Positions 1-64,000 of a stretch of DNA of 64,000 nucleotides are shown piece by piece. Source of the DNA: Chaunax sp. Z400 (lineage: Eukaryota; Chordata; Actinopteri; Lophiiformes; Chaunacidae); NCBI GenBank assembly GCA_037577475.1, contig CM075203.1:21569397-21633396 (forward strand), written 5' to 3'. Both the position numbers and the translations under genes were made by a program. The notes beneath the pieces are model-generated. The model made no database searches. It saw only the letters and a list, made by a program, of their open reading frames with translations, and was not told the origin of the DNA. Numbering within the stretch: the stretch's first letter is position 1; every line of letters starts with the position of its first letter.

Positions 1-3000
1 ATGGAGGAGAGAGAATTAGTCGTATAAAGTACACGAGGCCCCTCTGTTACCCTGTTTGAACCCTTAAAGTGTGGCTTCAGCTGTAATAACATCATGTGCT
101 GCCTCTCCTTACTGTTATGTTATGTCATCAGACCCACCAATATCAGCAGCTCAGAAACCTTCAATAGTTACCAAACTCATCCATCGCATGATTTGTTTGA
201 CTTCCCTTGGATCCCAAGCTGTGTCCTAATGTGACTGAACTGCTGTTGAAAGCGTCATTTGAAGTGAAGTGTTTTAATCAGTCATGTTTTGCTGCCCTGC
301 AGAAGTACTTCAAGAGATCCAGAAGTCACTAGAAGGAGACCAGACGTAAGTGTCAGCCACGGATGATTCAATCAGAAAGCTTGTCCTTTTCTAAATGCAA
401 AATATTTCATGATGTAAATGCAGTTTTAGAAGATACCCCACTTACCTATGCTGAAGCACTGAGGGCAAATATTCAATACCAGTGGCTCAAGGTCCGTTAT
501 TGTCCTGTGCAACACAGGTTTACCTGACAGATGCTACACATAACATTTACATGTGTGATTAAACATAGTTATTTCTTTACATATTCACATATAGGCAGGG
601 AATAATTCTGTGCTTTTTTACCCCTTGACCATGAAATGACGGGGGTATGTAGTCATCGGTATGTCTGTGCGTCCATCCACCTGTCTGGAGCATATCTCAC
701 AAACTACACATACCAGCTTCACCAAACGTTACACATGAGTAGTTGTTAGTTTGTGTGTTTTTTCCATGGAAACATGTAGTTTTAGGTGAGTCTGAGGGGT
801 GGTCCTGTTGTCTAAAGCGTATCTGACAAACTGCACACCAAACATAACATATAAATTAAACATAAGTAGTCGTGTTTCTTGATATTTAGATTTTTCTACA
901 AAACTTTATTTTTTAGTTTTCCAAGTAAAGATTTTCCAGCTCAGATGTATTGTAGTGATCATGGAGTTTCATCAACCCCTCAAAGATGACTGACTTCATC
1001 CACTTTATTCGTCAACATAGATTTTTATCCCCATTTCATAAGCGCTGATCTTGGAGGCTTTGGTCATGTGAGGGCGTGGAGCGCTGTACCATTGAATGAA
1101 CAGTTTTTCTTCTTGAATGACGACTGAAATGAGTCTGAATGTTTCTTTGATGTATTAGACTCTTTATTTTAACGCCTCTGTATAAAGTTCACAAACAAAT
1201 CTACATTTGGTCACACTGTAGAGGTGAAACTGGAAACAGTCCAGTCACCTCTAGGCTGTACCTGGTGATGCTGATGGAAGCTGTATGTTACAGGTCATTG
1301 GTGGAGAATAATGTGAAGAGTGCTGTAGCTTGAGAGATGCTCTGGACAGTTGAGGTGAGGTAAGACAGCACTACGTTTTTACCTTTGGTATTAACATGTG
1401 TCGTTGACTCTCTGGTAATCAGCTGTTTTTCCTGCTGTCTGTCATCAGGATGAACTAAACCATTGCTGTGTATGAAGCGTACTGCAGTCCTGGAGCAGCA
1501 CTCGCCTCCTGATCGGCTGATACAAACCACTACTGACCCCTGACCCCTCGCCTAAGTGACTGACCTCCCCACCCTCGGCTCACAACAGCCCCTCATAGAG
1601 ACACCAAAGTGCTCCGAGCACCACGAGGCTGTTTGAAGGCTGATTAACGGTGCAGACAGAAGAGACGCCACCTGTGCCTAGAGACCATGTGCTGTACACA
1701 CATCATCTGAGCACAGTCCCAACCATGTAACCCAAAGCCACATAAAGCACAATCCTGACATAATACATCACATCAAGAAGAATACATCACAAGATTAACG
1801 CCAGCATCAAACCAGCATCTGAATTCTGCCATGGATGCTGCTTGTTGAAGCTCTTTGACTTGAATAATCTGTACTCACTTCATTTTTGAAGCTTTTATCA
1901 CCATAAGCCTTTTTATGTGGATTCTGCCCTGGAGTTGTCCAGTCTGCTACTCAATCTCAATGGCCTTCATCTCCCCTTCATGGACATTCAGCTGGAAGGA
2001 ACGTAGGGGATGACTTAAAAATGCTGATGGAAATATTTCATAGCTTGAATTTCATGTGATGTGTGCCTGTTTTATTTGAAGATTTACAATGTGAAAGCCC
2101 ATTTTTGTCAGGAAAAGAAAAAAAGAATAGTCAGGGATGAGGAATTGGATGCAAAGTCGCAATCATGACACTTCCTAATCATTTTGATTTAGTATGTTCT
2201 AATTTCATTTGATCATATCTGTATACTTTACAAATTTAAAATCCATCATCATCAAAAGATTATTTCATAATCCTGCCTTTGTAAGTCTGCATAAATATAT
2301 TTATTATTTTTGTCATTCCTTCCTTTTTTTCCCCTCAGTTTTGGCATGATTGGGCTTCCATACTGTTCAGATGATTTATCAAGGGAACAGATGAGCAGTG
2401 ATGCCCCAGAAGAGAAAGTTGTTTTATGTGTTTTGAACTGTCACTGTTTTAGTGAGTGGGTGATGCCATTAGAAGCTTTGTGCTGCTGACACAGCCCTGT
2501 CCCTCCCGTCCACTCTGGAACCGGCCATAGGTACGTCTCCACTGCTGCAGACTCAATGCTGTATTTTTTAGGGGGAACAGCTTTCTATGGGGTTTGGTTT
2601 TTAATTATTTTTATGTAAACCATTTTTTATGCCAGCAATGAGTAATGTAATTTAGGAATGTAATTGTAAGCTATTGTAGTGAAATGTTTTTAATATATAC
2701 AGTAAGTACGTAACTCAACCTGTACCTGTGGGCCTGTTGTAATGGGGTTGGCTGCTATTTAGACTGTACAAGGAAATATTTTGGTACTGTCTCAGAATGC
2801 TGGGTAATTTAGTGTCAGCCTAAAATATATTTTTGTAGTGAACTGATTAAGAACGCTAATTGTTTTTGTTTTTTTTAATTTGTAACTTCACACTACAGGT
2901 TTCTTGTGGATAATTATTACATGTTTTCCCAGGAATGAGTGTGTGTTTTTATTTCGTCAGAACAGTGATGTCTCCCACTTTTCCACATCATTTGTTTTTG

Positions 3001-4064
3001 CTCTACTGAAAAGAAATCGTTGACAGGATATGTGCTCCACTGAAACCTGAAAAAATGAAAACCGAAATGACCCAAAAAACCCAACCAGTCATTTTGGTCC
3101 TTCTGAATCCAAAACTCGTCTTTCTCAATTTCTGGATTCCTCTGAAGACCCAGCTATAATTTTATAGTGAGCCACAGAAGCTGGCCCATCTCTCAAGTGG
3201 ATTAAAGAGGGATCGGTTGTCATACAAGCACAGCCAAGAGTTTTGGTCATCCATTATAGAATGAGACGCTTTGTCCACTAATTGCCTGTAGCCACGGTTG
3301 CTTCGCTGCAACCTGAACCCTCTAAGGACCTGGTTGAGGCAGATCAGCCCACAGCAGCAGCTCTGTTAGAGGATGACCCTGCAAAATGAGTCCTTATATG
3401 CAACCTGAAGATAAATGAGCTAGAAAATGGTGCCTAATACATAGACATCTCACATTGAGCTGCGGTATTCCCTCCTCATTTTATATTCAGTTTATGGCTC
3501 AATGATTTTATATTGGAATCAACTCCGAGTATGTTTGGCAGAAAACAGACCTCAAATCTTTGAGTGCCTCAGTGGTTTTAATATTAGGGTTCATACACCC
3601 ACATCCAGTTGAATAAGTTTTAAATCTATGGTGACCATAAATAAGTTAAAGAACAGGCCATTTGGTGCCAACATGTTTGCATGAGTTAGATGGGAAGATC
3701 CATAACATTCCAACCAAATGTAATCTGAGCCTTCAGACATATTTCTGCTCTGAACCCATCAGGCTATCAGCTGCTCCCTGCCTCCTGCCTTATACTAGCA
3801 TCGTGTCCTGACCTCGGCTCTGGACAGAGCTCAAAGTTCTCATCTCTGACAGAACATGAAAAATGTGTCTTAACATGTTGATTTATTCTGTTAGGATAAA
3901 TTCAGTCATATTTAATATTTGCCTTCAAATCATTTACAGTCAGTCATTGTATTGTCTGAGACAGACATAAACAGACTTGGTATTTTTACGGATGATGCTC
4001 TGCACAATAAATGACTTCACCTCTGGCAGCAGCAGGCAAAAATAATCTGTTTGGTTGAGGTCAT
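1..4064. other. Upstream region; only weak exon-like segments
   Basis: No convincing gene. Two short exon-like segments occur. At 303-345, a good acceptor tract and a gtaagt donor flank a frame reading VLQEIQKSLEGDQ. Near 424-530, a frame reads LEDTPLTYAEALRANIQYQW. Their phases do not join directly, so they may be false, or parts of the 3' end of a neighbouring gene. LLGL2 lies upstream of MYO15B in human, but I could not match these peptides to it. 640-900 and around 1000 resemble old interspersed repeat. 1260-4060 is AT-rich non-coding DNA, compatible with a 3' UTR or intergenic DNA. Confidence 0.25.
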
Positions 4065-4464
4065 CCCTTACAACAAGAAGTATACTTAGAGTTAATTTTA
4101 CAAGTATACTTAAGTAAAGTTCAAGCATATTTTCAGTACGGTTTGTTTACTGTTTACTTGCAAGTGTACTATTTCAATATGTCTTTTTACTTTACTTCTT
4201 AGTTAACCAAAGTATGCTTTCAATTATACTTAAAGGGTAGTAAACTTTGAGTACACAACTAGTTTACATCTAAGTTTCATTTTGTACTGCAACTATACTG
4301 TAAACTATAAGTGAACTTGTATGTATGCTGTTAGTTTACTAGTTACGTACTTCTAGCCCACATTTAGTTTATGAAGATACAGCATTGAGTAAACTCAGTA
4401 ACTACTAGTTTAATAGTTTATAACCTACAAGTATACTTTTAAAGAAATTAACAAGACATCCTAA

Positions 4465-5455
4465 GGAGTGAGAATCAACAGTAGAAACCTTTAGCATACA
4501 GAAAAGTATGGTTTTAGTGTTTACAAGTCAGAAAGTGTGGATGGTGAGACAGAACAACAACAGTCAGTAACACGTGATTGCCTCCAGCATTTATCACAGC
4601 GTCACATCTTTACATGGAATGGATAAGATGTTAATCTGGACTTGTAGGATGACATGCCATTCTTCCTGCAGAGCTGTGACAAGTTGTTCATGTGTTGCTG
4701 GAGCAGGATCTCTCTCTCACCCGGTGATCCTGAACATCCCACAGATGCTCTATTGGGTTGAGATCTGGTGAATATGCTGGTCAAGGAAGGACAGCGACAT
4801 TGTTCTGGTCCAGGTAGGCTCCTCCTGACAGACATGAGCCACATGTGGTCTGGCATTGTCATGCATGAAGGTGATGCCTGATTGCTGTATCCTGGGAATG
4901 ACGTGGACCTAGGACCGTATCTCGGTAACGGATAGCTGTCAGTGTACCGTGGATGTGGACCAGGTCTGACCACCATCCATTAGCAATGGCTCCCCACATC
5001 ATGACATCACCACCAAAACGGTCCACTTCCTGGATGTATGCTGCAGGATAGCGTTCAACCATCAGCTCTGTGCAAGTTAAATCTAGACTTGTCACTAAAT
5101 GTGATCTGCCTCCACTGTGCAATGAGCCATAACATCTGTAACATCTGTGTTACACGTGTCTGCAGAGTTCAGACCATCAGCATCCCAACTGTCTGGTCAC
5201 ACAAGTTTTGTGGAAGTCGTGACATCAGTTGTTTCTCTAGGACATTAGTTAGACCCGGGATCTGAAATGCACCAATGACTGTTATTTCTATGTTATGACT
5301 AAATGATGGTTACTCATGATTTAACATTTTTTGGTTGTGGGTGCTTAAAAAAGTAATTTCTATCTATCACATGTTTGTTTGTTTCAGTAGATTAGTGCTA
5401 GTGAAAGGAAAATATTGGGTTTTTAAAATGATATGTTTCTACTGTTGCTCAGTAT
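4465..5455 (-). mobile_element. Decayed Tc1-like transposon, upstream copy
   Basis: Minus-strand peptides include RYPAAYIQEVDRFGGDVMMW and WWSDLVHIHGT, typical of Tc1-family transposases near the second catalytic Asp, plus a frameshifted C-terminal part. Ends resemble a shared inverted motif: atcaacagtagaaac near 4474-4488 and gtttctactgttgctcagta near 5433-5452. It is highly similar to the plus-strand copy at 21608-22778, but lacks about 65 bp near its transposase-distal end and about 70 bp elsewhere. Not functional. Confidence 0.75.
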
Positions 5456-5860
5456 TTTTCATGTTGATGTACAATATCTTCAAACTGATCATGTTTTATA
5501 CTTGTTATGTTTTTACTGTATGGGTCACCAAAGAGGGCAAAAGGTCTTTAATCTTCACAAACTTGATGAGTGCTATATAGTTTGAATCAATGACTAACAC
5601 AAAGTTGCATATTCTGATTACATAATGTGCTCAAAATCTCTTGTTTGAAGTTATGGCTCCTAAACACATTATGCAATGTAAAAAGTAGGTCTGTGGTCAG
5701 TTAAGATAAGATAAGATAAGATATCCCTTTATTAGTCCCACAGTGGGGAAATTTACAATTGGCTCACCTTTAAACGACTCCTGGCAAAAAGCCCCCCCCA
5801 CTTCTGTCCTGAACTGGTCTGGTTCTTATTCAGGAAATTGTGCACCTGGAAAAGGAGTGG
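5456..5860 (-). pseudogene. Inverted duplicate of myo15b exon 18 and flanking intron
   Basis: Read on the minus strand, 5768-5845 matches motor exon 18 (21274-21351) with a handful of substitutions and a one-base deletion. 5846-5860 matches the end of intron 17, and 5456-5702 plus 5761-5767 match the start of intron 18 at well over 90 percent identity by eye. The only interruption is a 58-bp insert at about 5701-5760. The exon copy is antisense to the gene, carries a frameshift and cannot contribute to the protein. Homology continues directly into the Tc1-like element. Confidence 0.88.
5701..5760 (-). mobile_element. Short retroelement tail inserted in the exon 18 duplicate
   Basis: It is an (aagat)n run followed by atatccctttattagtccca and cagtggggaaatttaca. 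Comparison with the parental locus shows it is a clean 58-bp insertion between ggtcagtt and ggctcacc, with a 2-base TT ambiguity. The same sequence recurs at 63062-63116. Read on the minus strand it has an AATAA-like end followed by a simple repeat, the form of a 5'-truncated LINE or SINE tail common in fish. Confidence 0.65.
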
Positions 5861-6000
5861 GTTTTCTTTCTATTGTTGCTCAGTATATTTGTTTTCTTCA
5901 TGAATCAAAATTTTCAAACACATTTTGTATTGTTACAATACTCTCACACCTTGGATAAATTGACAATAAAACTGGCCAAATGTCTTCTCTGTTTCTGTGT
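5861..6000. repeat. TIR-like repeat bordering the duplicated exon
   Basis: 5865-5884 (ctttctattgttgctcagta) resembles the Tc1-like end motif, and the following 60-70 bp resemble sequence next to the same motif at 5443-5510 and, inverted, 16690-16745. It marks the outer end of the captured myosin fragment. Confidence 0.45.
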
Positions 6001-6484
6001 GGGTTAAAAGCACTGGGTACAGAGAAGAACAGGTTTCTCTTCAACCCATGTACTCTTTACTCAAAGCTGTTCCAATCCAAACTTGTTACTTGTTACTATA
6101 GACTTGAACAAGTTTATAAGATGGTATGAAAAACATAGAGTACAACCTCAAAGAAGCTAATATATGTGAATAAAGTATTTAGTAGGCTGCACTAACAAAA
6201 GAGTAGAAGTACAGCTGCAAGCCAAGTATACTTAAACTGTCAATATAAGGCAATAATATACTTTTACATGTATATTTCAGTCAAAAGATTAAGTACAAGT
6301 ATAGTCCACATATATTTAGACTTTTCTGTATACTTGTCAGTAAAAGCCAAGTATACGTATGTATAATTTTGTTAAGTATATCTCTGGTAAGTACATAAAA
6401 AGTAGACAAAGTATCCTCTTATTTATAGTTTAAAAAAAGTGCACTAATAGCCCACTTGAATAACATTTTTTTTGTAGGGGATGT

Positions 6485-7600
6485 AACAAAGGCTCCTCTT
6501 TGGCCTGAAAAACTGCTTTGTTGCTTTGACTGTATTAGTAGGATAATTCTGCGAGAAGTTTAAATGTCCTCAATCATCTATTGCTGCTGTCATTGGTGAC
6601 ATCAGACATGCAGCTGAAAACCAAACTTTGGTTGACAAGTGTTGTGATTACAAATAACTGTTGTTCCATCAGCCCTTTTGTGTAACTTAGATGTGTAAAA
6701 AGGTTTTGACTAAAGTTAAAGTGGTTTTAACCAAATCTCAACCAATAGATGTTTTTTCACCTGTCCAGAAAAAGTATCCAGTTACATGTGATCTAGAATT
6801 TTGTGATAACAGTCCGCCATAAAATTAAATTAAGAATAGCATACATTAAATTAAATTAAAAATAAGATAAAAGCCAAGGCAATGAGTTTCATGTAAGTTC
6901 TATAATTAAATGCTATGGAGAAGAGATATGTTTTTAGCTTTCTTTTATAAATACTCAGTGAGCCGGCCTCCCTGATATCTATGGGCAGCTGAAACAATCT
7001 GCCCCTCTCCTTAGATGGGAGAATAAAAACCCTGGAATTCTTCACCAGAATGTTAGATATTATTCAGTGCTTACATGTTCGCCAAATCACATTCACCTCA
7101 GGCAGTAAAATAACACAATTTAGTGGTTTGTGCAACAGCATTTACATTTTTTAAAACACCATTTCCATGAACACAGAGCCGATACAAGAAGAAGAATGTC
7201 ACTGTTGAACTTACTTATGGTCACAGTGAGATATGATTCATTTAGCAGGTCCAGCATTCCAGCACGCACCGACAGGATCTCCCTGTCCCAGAGGAAAAAG
7301 CCGGGTAATGAACCCTGTTTCTCTCCTGCATCAGCACCTATTGTTGATCACTCCAAGCAGCACTTCTCACCTTTCCTCTCAAGCATTCACCAGCTGGCCA
7401 CATGAATGGCAGCAGAGCTGTGTGACCTGTCAGATGGAGCTCAGCTGTATTATTCAGAAGGCACTTTGTGTTTGTGTACGCTCACATCAGTGCATGCTGG
7501 CTCACCTTTGTTGACGGGGGCATGGTGTGTACACATAAACCACACAAAAACATTTGTTGTGTGTGTGTATTGCATGTGTATATGGCTGGGTGGCTTCCTC
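6485..7600. other. No gene seen between transposon complex and candidate first exon
   Basis: AT-rich DNA with a short attaaattaaatt repeat (6820-6860). Open frames at 7130-7514 overlap each other in different frames and show no family motif. Nothing further recognised. Confidence 0.4.
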
Positions 7601-7757
7601 TATAATGTCAGTGGGTGGGGTATTGGTGTGTAACTTCCCCTGGGCTCTCCTCTTGAGCATCGGCGCATGTTTGTATCAGTGACACCAGCTCTTGAGAACA
7701 GGCCGGAGTACTTTGCAGCCCCCCCAGCCATGCCTGGGTTTCACCTGAGAAGCTTGG
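7600..7757 (+). promoter_or_regulatory. Candidate promoter and 5' non-coding exon of myo15b
   Basis: Speculative. A TATA-like ctataatg (7603-7610) and a GT box (gggtgggg) precede a GC-richer stretch that ends at a gtaagc donor-like site (7757). Because the first coding exon starts at a 3' splice site (8293), an upstream non-coding exon is required, and this is the best-looking place in the last 1.5 kb. It could equally lie further upstream. Confidence 0.18.
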
Positions 7758-8292
7758 TAAGCTATATTACACTGAAAGAGCTCTCACTGTTCTACCCCCA
7801 GGGTGGACAGGATGTACAACTGCATTTAGCTGCATCTAAAGATTGCCTTTCACTGCAGTTTAGATTGAACCGGCAGATAAGAGCTGCATGGCAAAGCTTT
7901 AGAGCCACAAGTTTGCTTGGTTTTGCCTTGTTTTACTAAATTTGTTTATTGTTGACTTGCCTTGATCTACATGTAAAGCAACCTTAAACTTACCAAGCAG
8001 TAAAATTACTCAAAAACTCAAGTCAGTTAAACTAATTTTGTTCTGAGTGCCTTTATCCTCAGAACCAGGATAAGGGACTTAAAGAGTGAAACCTGGTCTA
8101 AATGCTGATGGATCATATTGGTTTCACTGAGTTTGACAGATGTGTTACTCAACTTACAGACCATAATTGTTTGTTTTATTGAGTGGCTAACTTATCTACG
8201 TGCCTTATATATTTAAACTTTCTATATCTTGACGACTAAGATATTCATCATTCTCAAATTTCAAAATAAAGATATGGTTTGTTATTATCTAG

Positions 8293-63361
<55,069 letters not shown>

Positions 63362-64000
63362 GTGATGACAGCAGTGATAACATGTTCATGTTGTGTTTTT
63401 ACAACCTGTTTTTTTTTACAGCAGAAAATGAATGGTGAGCTGTGGAAAAATACATTCATAAATAATAATGATGTGTACCTTTATGTGAAATATACTTTAA
63501 ATCCATCATCATTTTTTTTAGAAATGACTGACACATTTCATTTCATGTGAGTTTTTCTGCCATTCATTGGTTCATTAAAATGTCATCAATTTATTGTGGT
63601 CTTTTGGATCTGTCCGTGAAACAAGGCAACAGCAGCAGATTCCTACACTTTATTAACCCTCTGAGGTCGATGGATGCATGGGTGCATCTTTTGCAATGTG
63701 TCTGTTAATAATATTGTGATAAAGCCCTGCATAAAGTGATTTAAATGTTGCTGCAATCTATAGATCCTCCTCTCGGCGTCCATATCACAGTGACCTAAAG
63801 GACGCAGAGGAGAGAGCTCAAATCTTCATCTAAAATTCAGCCAAAGTGGAGGGAAAGACAACTTCTACTGTACTAAAAATCAAAACATTCTAAATAACAT
63901 TCAACAAAATATTCCTCTGCTTCTGTGAACCTAAGACTTTGGTAAAACAAGAACCAAAATAATTCACCTACATGAGTAAAGGTGTGTTTCACAAAAGATT
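63362..64000. other. Intron 65 (partial) at window edge
   Basis: After the donor (gtgatg, 63362) I find no further exon with the expected class XV C-terminal sequence. The last exon is to the right of the window. Confidence 0.6.

Larger units (their letters stand above)
4065..6484. mobile_element. AT-rich terminal-inverted-repeat element, interrupted by a nested insertion
   Basis: The left end reads catcccttacaa (from 4065) and the right end is its near inverse, ttgtaggggatg (to about 6484). Both arms are filled with agtatactt-type motifs (4080-4450 and 6150-6420), unlike neighbouring DNA. No transposase is visible, so this looks like a non-autonomous DNA element. A Tc1-derived unit with captured myosin DNA interrupts it at about 4465-5884. 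A target-site duplication was not clear. Confidence 0.5.

Overview
The window looks like vertebrate, most likely teleost, nuclear DNA. It has short GT-AG introns, two tRNA-derived SINEs of types common in fish, decayed Tc1-like and LINE copies, and abundant tandem repeats. One large plus-strand gene fills almost everything from about 8.3 kb to the right edge. I assembled 65 coding exons by hand (8320-63361). All introns are GT-AG and all junction phases agree, giving 9,669 nt or 3,223 codons without a stop. The final exon or exons lie beyond the window.

The product is a class XV unconventional myosin. Domain order is: long charged N-terminal extension (residues 1-871), motor (about 872-1543), two IQ motifs (about 1567-1606), MyTH4, a FERM F1-like lobe, a proline/methionine/charge-rich insert of about 460 residues, FERM F2/F3-like lobes, SH3 (about 2640-2740), second MyTH4, second FERM. 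That order is specific to myosin XV. The motor and tail look clearly diverged from MYO15A as I remember it, and the N-terminal extension is charge-rich instead of proline-rich, so I favour the paralogue myo15b (myosin XVB). In humans MYO15B lies just downstream of LLGL2; the weak exon-like segments near 300-530 could be the end of such a neighbour, but I cannot show it.

Layout: 1-8.29 kb is upstream DNA with a nested transposon complex (4.07-6.48 kb). 8.3-11.1 kb encodes the N-terminal extension. 12.9-25.8 kb encodes the motor. 25.9-26.8 kb encodes the IQ neck. 31.5-35.4 kb encodes the first MyTH4 and F1. 35.5-45.0 kb encodes the variable insert. 47.0-52.7 kb encodes F2/F3. 52.9-54.5 kb encodes SH3. 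54.2-58.8 kb encodes MyTH4-2. 58.9-63.4 kb encodes FERM-2.

The most unusual structures are non-coding. (1) A copy of motor exon 18, with its following intron and a Tc1-like element, sits in inverted orientation about 16 kb upstream inside another transposon. (2) A polo-like kinase 4 kinase-domain fragment lies antisense in intron 15. (3) Tandem arrays repeatedly begin or end within about 20 bp of splice sites, including a roughly 670-bp (TG)n tract that forms the 3' splice site of exon 35. (4) Two dispersed repeats carry the same 23-bp minisatellite. No prokaryotic genes, CRISPR arrays, rRNA genes or free-standing tRNA genes were seen.
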